A DNA stretch of 64,000 nt from Mycolicibacterium aurum. GTDB lineage: Bacteria; Actinomycetota; Actinomycetes; Mycobacteriales; Mycobacteriaceae. Below the pieces are notes generated by a model, which was not told where the DNA came from, did not search any database, and saw only the letters and a program-made list of their open reading frames with translations. The position numbers were made by a program, and so were the translations under genes. The stretch spans positions 5,270,001 to 5,334,000 of the forward strand of contig LT549889.1 in the NCBI GenBank assembly GCA_900078775.1, read 5' to 3'. Shown here piece by piece: positions 6,832-16,900 of the stretch (the stretch's first letter is position 1; every line of letters starts with the position of its first letter).

Positions 6832-8946
6832 ATGACAGACCGTGATGAACACGCGATGGCCACACGAGACATCGACGAGCACGCCATTTCCGGCCCCCAC
6901 GGTGAGCGCGGCGGGCATCAGCCCCAGACCGGCCACGAAGGACATGGCGGCCACGCCGGCCGCGGAGGCGACCATGTCGCTCAGTTCCGAAAGCTCTTCT
7001 GGATCAACCTGATCATCGCCGTCCCGGTGGTCGCCTATTCGACCATGTTCGCAATGCTGCTCGGCTACGAAGTCCCCGACTCTCCCGGCGCACGGTGGAT
7101 CGCGCCGCTACTGGGCACGGTCATGTACATCGTCGGCGGGCGTCCCTTCCTCCTCGGCGCCGTCAGCGAAATCCGTTCCCGCAAACCAGGAATGATGCTG
7201 CTGATCGGGCTGGCCATCACCGTGGCGTTCTTCGCCTCGTGGGGCGCGAGCCTGGGCGTGCTTCACCACGAACTGGAGTTCTGGTGGGAACTGGCCCTGC
7301 TGATCGTCATCATGTTGCTCGGCCACTGGGTGGAAATGCGGTCCCTGGCTCAGACCACTTCGGCGCTGGACTCACTGGCGGCCCTGCTGCCCGACGAGGC
7401 CGAAAAAGTTGATGGCGACCGCATGATCACCGTGTCGCCCGCCGACTTGCAGGTCGGGGATGTGGTTGTCGTCAGACCCGGAGGAAGCGTTCCCGCCGAC
7501 GGCAAGATCATCGACGGGCGTGCCGATATGGACGAGTCGATGGTGACCGGTGAATCGCGTCCAGTTGCGCGAGGGGTCGGTGACGCGGTGACGGCCGGCA
7601 CCGTGGCCACCGATTCCGGGCTGCGAGTCGAGATCACCGCCACCGGTGATGACACCGCGCTTGCCGGGATTCAGCGGCTGGTCACCGAGGCGCAGAACTC
7701 GTCCTCGCGGGCTCAGCGCCTCGCCGACCGTGCCGCCGGGTGGCTGTTCTGGTTCGCCTTGATCGCGGCCGCCATCACCGCGGTGGCGTGGTCGATCCTG
7801 GGGGACCCCGACGCTTCGGTCGTGCGGGCGATCACCGTGCTGGTCATCGCGTGCCCACACGCGTTGGGCCTGGCGATCCCGCTGGTGGTGTCCATCGCCA
7901 CCGAACGCGCCGCGCGGGGCGGGGTGTTGATCAAGGACCGCTTGGCGTTGGAAGGCATGCGCACCATCGACGCGGTGCTCTTCGACAAGACCGGCACATT
8001 GACCAAGGGTGAACCCACCGTGACCGGGGTCGCGCCCAGCGGTGGCGTCGACGACGACAGCGTCCTCGCGCTGGCCGCCGCCGCCGAAACCGACAGTGAG
8101 CATCCGCTGGCGCGGGCCATCGTCCGCGCTGCGGTCGAGCGCGGACTCACCGTGGCCCGGGCCAGTGGCTTCTCTTCCTCGCCGGCGGTCGGCGTGACCG
8201 CGACGGTCGAGGGCCACGAGATCCGGGTAGGCGGTCCTCATCTACTCAACGAGATCGGCGCACAGGAAGTCGGTGCTGCCACTGCCTGGCGCGAGGAAGG
8301 CGCGATCATCCTCCATGTCGTGCGCGACGGTGCCGTGCTGGGTGGACTTCGTCTGGCTGACGAGATCCGACCCGAATCCCGCGAAGCCGTTGATGCGTTG
8401 CACAAGCTCGGCGTGGAGGTCGTCATGATCACCGGTGACGCCGAGGCAGTCGCTCAAGCGGTCGGCCACGAACTCGGCATCGACCGGGTGTTCGCCGGCG
8501 TGCGCCCAGAAGACAAGGCATCGAAAGTCGCGTCCTTGCAGCACGAGGGCAAGAAGGTGGCGATGGTCGGCGATGGTGTCAACGATGCCCCGGCGTTGGC
8601 CCAGGCCGACGTGGGCATCGCCATCGGCGCCGGCACCGACGTCGCGATCGCCTCGGCGGGGGTCATCCTGGCCAGTTCGGATCCGCGCTCGGTGCTGTCG
8701 GTCATCGAGTTGTCCCGCGCCGGCTACCGCAAGATGAAGCAGAACCTGTGGTGGGGGGCCGGCTACAACCTGGCCGCGGTTCCGTTGGCCGCCGGCGTCC
8801 TTGCACCCGTTGGAATCGTTTTGCCGATGTCAATCGGCGCCATCCTGATGTCCTTATCGACGGTCGTCGTGGCCCTCAACGCTCAACTGTTGCGCCGCCT
8901 CGACCTCAGGCCCGAGGCCAGCACCCGCGCGGTCCTCAACCGCTAG
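6832..8946 (+). CDS. copB: P1B-type heavy-metal ATPase, CopB-like (CPH motif)
   Basis: This 704-aa P-type ATPase exports a heavy metal, most likely copper, across the inner membrane. The first about 50 residues are His-rich (repeated GHEGHGGHAG-type runs) and replace the usual CxxC metal-binding domain. The membrane metal site is the CPH motif at 341-343 in VLVIACPHALGLAI, which defines the CopB (P1B-3) subgroup. The actuator loop (MVTGES), phosphorylation motif DKTGTLTKGE (Asp385), nucleotide-domain SEHPLA and hinge GDGVNDAPAL are intact. Start: ATG 6832 behind GAAGGAG. The CsoR relic lies just upstream. This is the core resistance gene of the island. Confidence 0.92.
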   Translation: MTDRDEHAMATRDIDEHAISGPHGERGGHQPQTGHEGHGGHAGRGGDHVAQFRKLFWINLIIAVPVVAYSTMFAMLLGYEVPDSPGARWIAPLLGTVMYIVGGRPFLLGAVSEIRSRKPGMMLLIGLAITVAFFASWGASLGVLHHELEFWWELALLIVIMLLGHWVEMRSLAQTTSALDSLAALLPDEAEKVDGDRMITVSPADLQVGDVVVVRPGGSVPADGKIIDGRADMDESMVTGESRPVARGVGDAVTAGTVATDSGLRVEITATGDDTALAGIQRLVTEAQNSSSRAQRLADRAAGWLFWFALIAAAITAVAWSILGDPDASVVRAITVLVIACPHALGLAIPLVVSIATERAARGGVLIKDRLALEGMRTIDAVLFDKTGTLTKGEPTVTGVAPSGGVDDDSVLALAAAAETDSEHPLARAIVRAAVERGLTVARASGFSSSPAVGVTATVEGHEIRVGGPHLLNEIGAQEVGAATAWREEGAIILHVVRDGAVLGGLRLADEIRPESREAVDALHKLGVEVVMITGDAEAVAQAVGHELGIDRVFAGVRPEDKASKVASLQHEGKKVAMVGDGVNDAPALAQADVGIAIGAGTDVAIASAGVILASSDPRSVLSVIELSRAGYRKMKQNLWWGAGYNLAAVPLAAGVLAPVGIVLPMSIGAILMSLSTVVVALNAQLLRRLDLRPEASTRAVLNR

Positions 8947-9025
8947 GGCCGCTTGGTGCCACAAGCCCGCGAGACGGGCTCGGGCGCTTCGGTTTCGGGC
9001 ATCGTTGAGGGACCAACAGAACGAC

Positions 9026-9058
9026 GCCTCGGTCTTGCTGGGCGACCGAAACCGAGGC
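9026..9058. terminator. Possible hairpin terminator
   Basis: GCCTCGGT (9026-9033) and ACCGAGGC (9051-9058) form an 8-bp stem with a 17-base loop between the convergent ATPase and membrane-protein genes. No T-run follows on either strand, so the call is tentative. Confidence 0.35.
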
Positions 9059-9095
9059 CGTTCCGAACAGCCCGGTCCTCGGCAGAGCCGCGGTT

Positions 9096-9821
9096 CTAGT
9101 GGCCGTGTTCGTGATCGCTGTGATCGTGCAGTGGCTGCGCCGCCGGGGCGGGGGCCGGCTTCAGGGCCGGCACGGGCGCCCGGGCTGATGTCGCCGGCGT
9201 GCGGACGGGTTCGACCGTCGGTGGCGGCGCGGCCGGCTCGGCGTGACCATGATGGCCGTCTGCGTGCCCCACGCCGGTGCCGTGATGACCGGCCTCTGCC
9301 TCGGCACCCGAGGGCGCGTGATGGCCGTGGCGCAGTCCGGATGCGGTACCGACCGTGGACGCCAACGCGACCACGCCGACTGCGCCGAAAAGCACGACTG
9401 CGCTGACGAATACCGGCACGTACTCCCCTTGCAGGCCGCGGTGCCAGACCCAGGCGGCTCCCATCACGACGTAGATCTGCAGCAGCAGGGCGCACAGGTC
9501 CGCGGCCTGCACCAGTTCGGCTTCACCGGCGTGGGGCCCGAACGGCGCACCAGCGGTCCTGGACAACGCCCACAACGCGATCGCACCGATGTTGACCATG
9601 AGGCCGAGGGCAAGCACCGAAGTCGTGGTTCGGGCGAGAACCAGACGGGCCCAAACCAATTGAAATGCGGCCAGGGATGCGAAGAACACACCCGCCGGCA
9701 TCCACTCCTGCCAGTGGTTCGCTACGACGGCGAAGTGAATGACAGAAGCGCCGAGCGAGGCCAGCGCGGCGAGACGGGCCGCCAGCCTGCTGTCCGTCCT
9801 GGACTCTGTCTTGGGTGCCAC
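9096..9821 (-). CDS. Membrane protein with His-rich C-terminal tail, unknown function
   Basis: The 241-aa protein has about five hydrophobic helices in residues 12-155. A long cytoplasmic or external tail follows, rich in His, Pro and Ala: HGHHAPSG, GHHGTGVGHADGHHGH and the terminal HDHSDHEHGH. I do not recognise a family. The tail is an obvious metal ligand cluster, and the gene sits convergent to the CopB-like ATPase whose N-terminus has similar His-Gly runs. A role in copper buffering or delivery is therefore inferred. Start: GTG 9821 in front of APKTESRTDSRLAAR; no upstream alternative is better. It is the last gene of the metal island. Confidence 0.7.
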   Translation of the reverse strand: MAPKTESRTDSRLAARLAALASLGASVIHFAVVANHWQEWMPAGVFFASLAAFQLVWARLVLARTTTSVLALGLMVNIGAIALWALSRTAGAPFGPHAGEAELVQAADLCALLLQIYVVMGAAWVWHRGLQGEYVPVFVSAVVLFGAVGVVALASTVGTASGLRHGHHAPSGAEAEAGHHGTGVGHADGHHGHAEPAAPPPTVEPVRTPATSARAPVPALKPAPAPAAQPLHDHSDHEHGH

Positions 9822-9938
9822 CTACCGATGATCGCAGTAGATTTCCGGTCAGCAGCGGCCTGACATCGCATCTCAACCTGAACGAGATTGCAATGTCACC
9901 GGGGATTGCGCGTACCCGCGGTTGAACCCCACCATGCG

Positions 9939-10592
9939 CTAGCCGGTGCTGCTGTGAGCAGAACCGGCGAGGCCCCCCAACGCCCAGGCGGTCAGGTAGG
10001 CCAGCCCGAAGAAGGCCGCGACGGCCACCGCCACCCCTGTGGACTGCACCTCCGCCAACGGCGAGCGCACCCACTCCCACGTCTGCGACACCACCGCCTC
10101 CGGGCGGGTCACCAGATCCCAGGAATTCCACCGCTGGAACCGCCCGATCACCACGCCGATCGCGCACAGCCCCACCGACACCAACACCATTGCCCAGCCC
10201 GCGAGCGCCCCGAACTGCTGCTCGATCCGGTTGTGCACCAACCGGAGTGACACGATGCCGAGCATGATGCCGGTCCACGCCGCGAACCCGTACTGCAGGA
10301 TGTGGCGCCACAGTTCCACCCCGTCGCCCAGGTGCACCAGATCGGTCACCAGATACGGGGCGTTGGGCAGGAAGGCCAGCCACACCGCGCCCAGCGGCAG
10401 CAGCCACAGCGTGCGCCGGGATGCGTCGAACGCCAGCGCGGCCAGCAGCGGGATCCAGGCCAGCGCGAGATTCCAGATCAGGAACCGCGACGGATAGGAC
10501 AGCGGCGCGGCCGGGTCGGTGACTCCCAGCGCGATGGTCAGCGCGGTGGTGGCCGCCAGCGCGGCCAACAGGACGATGCGATGAGCGAACAC
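9939..10592 (-). CDS. DUF1361 integral membrane protein
   Basis: The 217-aa protein has about seven membrane helices and the DUF1361 signature block FLPNAPYLVTDLVHLG near residues 75-90. The function of the family is unknown. The start is a GTG at 10592; no ATG is available upstream in frame. It lies downstream of fadE5 on the same strand but a strong hairpin between them suggests separate transcription. Base composition returns here to the very high GC of the core chromosome, marking the right edge of the metal island near 9822-9938. Confidence 0.75.
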   Translation of the reverse strand: MFAHRIVLLAALAATTALTIALGVTDPAAPLSYPSRFLIWNLALAWIPLLAALAFDASRRTLWLLPLGAVWLAFLPNAPYLVTDLVHLGDGVELWRHILQYGFAAWTGIMLGIVSLRLVHNRIEQQFGALAGWAMVLVSVGLCAIGVVIGRFQRWNSWDLVTRPEAVVSQTWEWVRSPLAEVQSTGVAVAVAAFFGLAYLTAWALGGLAGSAHSSTG

Positions 10593-10617
10593 CTCACCAG
10601 TGTGCCGACCCGAAACG

Positions 10618-10650
10618 CAAGGAACCCCCGGGATTGCCGGGGGTTCCTTG
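10618..10650. terminator. Strong hairpin terminator downstream of fadE5
   Basis: A perfect 14-bp stem (10618-10631 with 10637-10650) with a five-base loop GATTG. On the minus strand it follows the fadE5 stop codon by 24 bases and precedes the DUF1361 start, and it is continued by GCGTTTCGG. It probably ends fadE5 transcription. Confidence 0.75.
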
Positions 10651-10673
10651 GTCTAACGGGGAGGGACAGCCGA

Positions 10674-12509
10674 TCAGAAGGCGGCTTCGTCGAGCTCCAT
10701 CACTTCGTTGTCGATGTTGTCGAGCACGGCGCGGGTGCTGGTCAGCAGCGGCAGCATGTTCTTGGCGAAGAACGACGCGGCGCCGATCTTGCCCTCGTAG
10801 AACGCCTTGTCCGCACCGGTGGCACCGGCGTCCAGCTTCTCGATCGCCACGGCGGCCTCGCGCTGCAGCAGCCAGCCGACCATCAGGTCACCGACCGAGA
10901 GCAGGAAGCGCACCGAACCCAGACCGACCTTGTAGATGTCAGACGGGGTCTCCTGCGAGGACATCAGGTAGCCGGTCAGGGTGGCGGCCATGGCCTGGAC
11001 GTCCTCCAGAGCGGTCGCCAGCAGCGCACGCTCGGCCTTCAGACGGCCGTTGCCGGTCGCGTTCTTCACGAAGGAGTCGATCTGCCCGGACACGTAGGCC
11101 AGCGCCTGGCCCTTGTCGCGGATGATCTTGCGGAAGAAGAAGTCCTGCGCCTGGATCGCGGTGGTGCCCTCGTACAGCGAGTCGATCTTGGCGTCGCGGA
11201 TGTACTGCTCGACCGGGTAGTCCTGCAGGAAGCCGGAGCCACCGAAGGTCTGCAGGCTCTCGGTCAGCTTGGCGTAGGCGGTCTCCGAGCCGAAGCCCTT
11301 GACCACCGGCAGCAGCAGATCGTTGACCCGTACGGCCAGTTCGGCGTCCACATCGTGCAGCGCCTTGGCGACCTCGGCGTCCTGGAAGGTGGCGGTGTAC
11401 ATGTACAGCGCGCGCATGCCCTCGGCGTAGGCCTTCTGGGTCATCAGCGAACGACGCACGTCCGGGTGGTGCGTGATGGTCACGCGCGGCGCGGTCTTGT
11501 CGGTCATCTGGGTCAGATCGGCACCCTGCACGCGGTCCTTGGCGTACTCCAGGGCGTTCAGATAGCCGGTCGACAGGGTCGCGATGGCCTTGGTGCCCAC
11601 CATCATTCGGGCCTGCTCGATGACGTCGAACATCTGCGCGATGCCGTTGTGCACCTCGCCGACGAGCCAGCCCTTGGCCGGGACGCCGTGCTGACCGAAG
11701 GTCAGCTCACAGGTGGCCGAGACCTTCAGGCCCATCTTGTGCTCGACATTGGTGACGAACACACCGTTGCGCTCGCCGAGTTCACCGGTCTCGAAGTCGA
11801 ACAGGAACTTCGGCACGAAGAACAGCGACAGACCCTTGGTGCCCGGGCCGGCGCCCTCGGGGCGGGCCAGCACCAGGTGCGCGATGTTCGGGAACAGGTC
11901 GTCGGCCTCGGCGGAGGTGATGAAGCGCTTCACACCGTCGATGTGCCAGGAGCCGTCCTCCTGCTTGACGGCCTTGGTGCGGCCGGCGCCCACGTCCGAC
12001 CCCGCGTCGGGCTCGGTGAGCACCATGGTGGCGCCCCAGTTGTTCTCCGAGGCGATGGCCGCCCACTTGCGCTGTTCCTCGGTGCCGTTGTCGGCGAAGA
12101 TCTGCGCGAAACCGGCACCGCCGCTGTACATCCAGACGGCCGGGTTGGCGCCGAGGATGTGCTCGTTGAGCGCCCACAGCAGGGCCTTGGGGGCGGGCAT
12201 GCCGCCGAGATCCTCGTCCAGGGTGACCTTGTTCCAGCCACCCTCGATGCAGGCGCGCACCGAGGCCTTGAAGGACTCGGGCAGCTTGATGGTGTGCGTG
12301 GCCGGGTCGAAGACCGGCGGGTTGCGGTCGCCGTCGGCGAAGGATTCGGCCAGCGGGCCCTCGGCCAGCCGCGCCATCTCGTTGATCATCTCGCGGGCGG
12401 TGTCGGCGTCCAGGTCGGTGAACTCGCCGGCGCCGAGCGCCTTGTCGAGACCGAGCACGTCGAACAAGGCGAATACCTGATCGCGGACGTTGCTCTTGTA
12501 GTGACTCAC
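10674..12509 (-). CDS. fadE5: Acyl-CoA dehydrogenase FadE5
   Basis: The 611-aa enzyme oxidises acyl-CoA to enoyl-CoA in beta-oxidation. It has the length and sequence of mycobacterial FadE5, including MVLTEPDAGSDVGAG (flavin/substrate loop), the middle beta-barrel, the C-terminal helical domain with LQTFGGSGFLQDYPVEQ, and the long C-terminal extension that distinguishes this class. The start is a GTG at 12509 with GAGGAGA six to seven bases upstream. A perfect AGTTAC-N6-GTAACT palindrome lies 55-72 bases before the start and is a candidate repressor site. Its location beside the TPP-type locus is the arrangement I recall from M. smegmatis. Confidence 0.93.
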   Translation of the reverse strand: MSHYKSNVRDQVFALFDVLGLDKALGAGEFTDLDADTAREMINEMARLAEGPLAESFADGDRNPPVFDPATHTIKLPESFKASVRACIEGGWNKVTLDEDLGGMPAPKALLWALNEHILGANPAVWMYSGGAGFAQIFADNGTEEQRKWAAIASENNWGATMVLTEPDAGSDVGAGRTKAVKQEDGSWHIDGVKRFITSAEADDLFPNIAHLVLARPEGAGPGTKGLSLFFVPKFLFDFETGELGERNGVFVTNVEHKMGLKVSATCELTFGQHGVPAKGWLVGEVHNGIAQMFDVIEQARMMVGTKAIATLSTGYLNALEYAKDRVQGADLTQMTDKTAPRVTITHHPDVRRSLMTQKAYAEGMRALYMYTATFQDAEVAKALHDVDAELAVRVNDLLLPVVKGFGSETAYAKLTESLQTFGGSGFLQDYPVEQYIRDAKIDSLYEGTTAIQAQDFFFRKIIRDKGQALAYVSGQIDSFVKNATGNGRLKAERALLATALEDVQAMAATLTGYLMSSQETPSDIYKVGLGSVRFLLSVGDLMVGWLLQREAAVAIEKLDAGATGADKAFYEGKIGAASFFAKNMLPLLTSTRAVLDNIDNEVMELDEAAF

Positions 12510-12563
12510 AGTGTCTCCTCAATGAGATTGGGTCTGCGCGGTTGGGTACTTGGGCGGAGGCTA

Positions 12564-12581
12564 AGTTACCCACCAGTAACT
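12564..12581. promoter_or_regulatory. Inverted repeat upstream of fadE5, candidate regulator operator
   Basis: AGTTAC and GTAACT form perfect 6-bp arms around a 6-base spacer. A further half-site AGTAAC lies at 12601-12606. The spacing and palindromy suit a TetR-type fatty-acid regulator; which one is not known from sequence. Confidence 0.5.
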
Positions 12582-12754
12582 GCACCGAACTATACCGCCG
12601 AGTAACTTCGCTGCAAAGTGCTTCGCGGCGAATTTTCGACGGGCGCCCAACCCGGTGGTTGATCGGCCGGTCGCCGGGTCGCGAAAACGGTCGCTGAACT
12701 GCCTCTTCGCCCAAAATGTGATGCTGGACACGCCCGCGATGGCACCCTCGGCAG

Positions 12755-13852
12755 ATGGTGCGGACGAGACGTGTGACGGTGTGGGGAACAGGCAATATGG
12801 GCGCGACGGCGATCCGATCCGCGGTGGCCTTCCCCGGGCTGAGCCTGGGCGGGGTGATCACCTCCACGGCCGCCAAGGCCGGCCGTGACGCCGCCTCCTT
12901 CGCCGGGTTGACCCCCGACACCGGGGTGCGTGCTGTGACCGATCCCGCCGAGGTCGACGCACTCCTGAAGGACAGCGATGCGGTGGCCTACATGGCCTCG
13001 GGGGACATCCGGCCCGAGGAGGCGATCGCCGACATCGAACGCGCGCTACGCGCCGGTGCGCACGTGGTCACCCCGTCGCTGTACTCCCTGTACGACCCGC
13101 GCTCGGCGCCCGGCGACTGGGTGGACCGGCTCACCGCGGCCTGCACCGCCGGTGACGCCTCCCTGCTGGTCAGCGGGGTGGACCCGGGCTGGGGCAATGA
13201 TGCGCTGGCGGTCACCGCGGCCAGCCTGTGCACCCGCATCAACACCATCACCTGCCAGGAGATCTTCGACTACTCCACCTACAACCAGCCGTTCGCGGTC
13301 AAGGTGTCCTGTGGATTCGGGGGACCGATGGAGGAGACCCCGATGATGCTGCTGCCGAGCATCCCGACCATGGTGTGGGGCGGCAACATCCGGCTCATCG
13401 GCCGGGGGCTGGGCATGGAGATCGACGAGATCACCGAGGAGGTGGAACGCCTCGCCCTCGACGAGACCGTCGACACCGTGCTGGGCACCTTCCAGAAGGG
13501 CACCCAGGGCGCCTTCTATCTCAAGGTGATCGGCTGGTCCGGGGGTCGGCAGCGGGTCGTCATCGAACACATCACCCGCATCCACCCCAGCTGCGCACCG
13601 CACTGGCCGCAACCCGACCAGGGCGTCGGCGACCACCGCGTCATCGTCGACGGTGATCCGCAACTGACCATCACCACCCGCGCCGACGTCCCCGGCGGCA
13701 CCCGCGCCGACGGCGGCAACACCACCGCCGCCAACCGGCTGCTCGGGGCCATCGAATGGCTGGCCGGCCAGCCCGCCGGGATCTACGACGGCCTGGACGT
13801 CCCGCTGCGTTCGACGCTGCCCGCTCCGGAGCAGGCGTCGCGCTGGGCCTGA
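12755..13852 (+). CDS. NAD(P)-binding DapB-like dehydrogenase, unknown substrate
   Basis: The 365-aa protein has an N-terminal Rossmann fold, VTVWGTGNMGATAIRSA, of the dihydrodipicolinate reductase N-domain type. Its middle domain resembles amine or diaminopimelate dehydrogenase-like proteins (SGVDPGWGNDALAV, SCGFGGPMEETP). No true DapB catalytic block is seen, so lysine synthesis is unlikely. It is divergent from fadE5, about 245 bases away, and convergent with the pks gene, separated by a 20-bp hairpin. That places it between a lipid-oxidation gene and the polyphleate locus, but a link to either is only a guess. Start: ATG 12755. Confidence 0.7.
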   Translation: MVRTRRVTVWGTGNMGATAIRSAVAFPGLSLGGVITSTAAKAGRDAASFAGLTPDTGVRAVTDPAEVDALLKDSDAVAYMASGDIRPEEAIADIERALRAGAHVVTPSLYSLYDPRSAPGDWVDRLTAACTAGDASLLVSGVDPGWGNDALAVTAASLCTRINTITCQEIFDYSTYNQPFAVKVSCGFGGPMEETPMMLLPSIPTMVWGGNIRLIGRGLGMEIDEITEEVERLALDETVDTVLGTFQKGTQGAFYLKVIGWSGGRQRVVIEHITRIHPSCAPHWPQPDQGVGDHRVIVDGDPQLTITTRADVPGGTRADGGNTTAANRLLGAIEWLAGQPAGIYDGLDVPLRSTLPAPEQASRWA

Positions 13853-13853
13853 T

Positions 13854-13913
13854 GGCGAGATTCACATCAGGGACCCATGCGTCGCGCACCGCATCCCTGA
13901 TGTGAATCTCGCC
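13854..13913. terminator. Perfect 20-bp inverted repeat, bidirectional terminator
   Basis: GGCGAGATTCACATCAGGGA (13854-13873) pairs perfectly with 13894-13913 across a 20-base loop. It begins two bases after the stop of the DapB-like gene and ends eight bases before the pks stop codon. It suits a terminator serving both convergent genes. There is no T-run, as is common in mycobacteria. Confidence 0.7.
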
Positions 13914-13921
13914 GGGCGGAA

Positions 13922-16900
13922 CTAACTTTCCGGCGTCGGTTCGGGGTCGGACTCCGGTTCGGCGGATGCCGCGTCGGCGTCCGCGTCGGGCAGCTGAGAG
14001 ACCAGATGCTCGGCCAGCTCACCGATCGTCGGGTAGTCGAACACCGCCGTCGGGCTGATGTCGAACTTCCCGCCGAACTGACCGAACAGCCGGTTACGCA
14101 GCTCGACGGCCATCAGCGAGTCGGTGCCCAGATCCAGGAACCGGCTCGACGCGGCCGGCGGCTGCGCCAGCCGCAGGAAGCCCTGCACCTCGCGCTGCAG
14201 GAACTCGGTGATGAACCCGGCCCGGGCCGCCACCGGCAACTCCTGCAGCTGCCGCAGCAGCTCGCTGTCCCCGGTCACCGCACCGTCGGCGCTGGGCAGC
14301 ACCTGATCCAGCAGCGGCGGACGGATCCCGCCCAGCATCTTCGCGGTCCGCTGCCAGTTCGCCTTGAGCACCGTCGCCTGCGCGGTGCCGTGCCGGATCG
14401 CCTCGCCCAGCGCGGACAGCGCCGCCGAGGGCTCCAGCGGCATCATGCCCTGCGCGCTGAGGTTGGCCAGCGCGGCCTGCGAGGTCGCCATACCGCCGCT
14501 GCCCCAGGGGCCGAAGTTGACCGCGGTGGCCGGCAACCCCTGCGCCCGGCGCTGTGCGACCAGACCGTCGAGCAGCGCATTGGCGGTGGCGTAGTTGGCC
14601 TGGGCGGGGGAGCCCAGCACCGCCGACGCCGACGAGTACACGATGAAGAACTCCAGATCCGCGTCCCGGGTCAGCGCGTGCAGATGGTGCGCACCATGGG
14701 CCTTGGGGCCCAACGTGCCCTGGAAGCGTTCCAGACTCTGCTGGGGCACCAGTGCATCGTCGAGCACACCGGCCAGATGCGCGACGCCGGCCAGCGGCGG
14801 CAGCTCCGCACGGATCCTGTCCAGCAGCCCGGCGACCTCGGCCTCGACGGCCACGTCGGCGGAGTACACATGGATCCGGCAGTGGTACCGCTCGGTGATC
14901 GCGTCGATGGCCTGCTGGGCCTCGGCGTCCGGGGCGCGACGGCTGGTCAGCACGATGTCCCCGGCCCCGAGCTGCGCCAGATAGGCCGCCGTGTGCAGGC
15001 CGAGCGCGCCCAGACCGCCGGTCACCAGGTAGCTGCGATCACCGTGCGGCTGCAGCGGTTTCGGCATCTGCACGACGATCTTGCCGATGTGCCGGGCCTG
15101 CTGCATGCGCCGGAACGCGGTCCTGGCCTCGGTCAGCGGGTAGACCTCCGCCGGTACCGGAGTCCATACCCCGGTGCCCAGACCCTCGGACACCTCGGTC
15201 ATCAGCCGCTGGATGTGGTCGGGATCGCTCATCATCGTCACGTCCAGTGCGACGATCTCGTAGGCGATGTCCGGGCGCGCCGCCGACATCTGTTCGGGCG
15301 TCCAGATATCGCGCTTGGCGATCTCGGCGAACCGGCCGCCCTGCGCGGTGGCCCGCACCGTCGCCTCGATAAAACCCTCGTTGGTCAGGCTGTTGAGCAC
15401 CACGTCGACGCCCGCACCGTCGGTGTCGGCGAGGATCTGATCGGCGAAATCGGTTGTCCGCGAGTCGTAGACGTACTCGACGCCCATCGCGCGCAGGGTC
15501 GCCCGCTTATAGGTGCTGGCGGTGGCGAAGACGGTCGCACCGTGGGCGCGGGCCATCTGCACCGCGGCCAGACCCACACCACCGCTGGCGGCGTGGATCA
15601 GTACCCGGTCACCCGGGCGCAGTTGCGCCCAGTCGAACGCCAGCCGGACCGTCAGGGCCGCCGCCGGGATGGTGGCGGCCTCGACCGGGTTGATGCCCTC
15701 GGGCACCGTCGCCAACAACTGGGCCGGCACGTTCAACCGGCTGGCGAACGCGCCCTGCATGGAACCGAACACCCGCTGGCCGACCTCGAATCCGGTGACC
15801 TCGGAACCCACCTCGGTGACCACACCGCACAGGTCGCCACCGATCGGGCCCGGATCGCCGGGGTAGAGGCCCAGCACGTTGAGCACATCGCGGAAGTTCA
15901 GGCCGGCGGCCTCGATCCGGACCTGCACCTCATGCGGTTTCGGTGCGCTGACCTCGATCTCGGACAGCCGCAGGTTGTCGATCGCGCCGCGCTCGGTCGG
16001 CGCCAACGCGAAGTCATCCGAACGCGGCATCGGCAGATGCCCGCTGCGCGCCCAGTGCAGCAGTCGCGACACCAGGAACCGGCCCTGGCGCACCGCCATC
16101 TCGGGCTCGGTGACCGGAGAGCCGAGCGCGTCGGCCAGCCAGCCCAGCGATTCATCGGTGCCGTCCCCGTCGACCAGGCGGACCCGCAGGGTCGGCTGCT
16201 CGGCGATCAGCGTGCGGCCGAAGCCCCACAGCGCGGCCTGCACCGGATCCACCGGTTCGCCGGGTTCGGTGGCCACCGCGTTCTCGGTGACGATCCACAA
16301 CCCGCCGGCCAGCGTGCTCTTCTGTTCGGCCAGCGCGGTCTGGGTGGCGGCCAGCAGCGCGGCGACCTCCGTCTCCAGCCGCTGCGCGAGTTGCGCGGTG
16401 GGCACGTCCAGACCGAGCTGTCCGGTACTGCGCCAGACGATCCCGGCGACCGGGGCGCCGTGCTCGGCGGCCGCGGCGAACGCCTGCTGCCAGGCGGCCG
16501 GGTCGGTGGCGGCCTCGACGACGATGGCGCCGGGTACCGCGGACGCCAACGCCTCGTGCCCGGCGATCAGCCAGGTGCCGTTTGTGACGGCCTCGTCCTG
16601 GGCCTCGTCACCGGTGCCCGGCGCCGCGCCCTCCTGCCAACCGACGGTGTAGAGCAGTCGGGTGGCATCGCCGCCGAGGCCGCGCAGCAGCGCCTCGCGC
16701 GGCGCCCGCTTGACGGTGAACTCGCGGATGCCGCCCAGCCGGTGACCGTCGCGGTCCACGAAATCGATGTCGAATACCAGGGTTTCGCTGTTCAGCGGCC
16801 CCTCGTGCCAGCGCGCCCGGCAGTAGAACCGGCGCGGCATGTTCTCCGCCACCTGGACCTGCCCGTAGCGCAGCGGCAGGAACAGATCCGTCAGCCCCTG

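Noticed and set aside
10302..12605. 767-aa ORF antisense to fadE5
   Set aside because: Exactly opposite an intact acyl-CoA dehydrogenase gene, without recognisable motifs.
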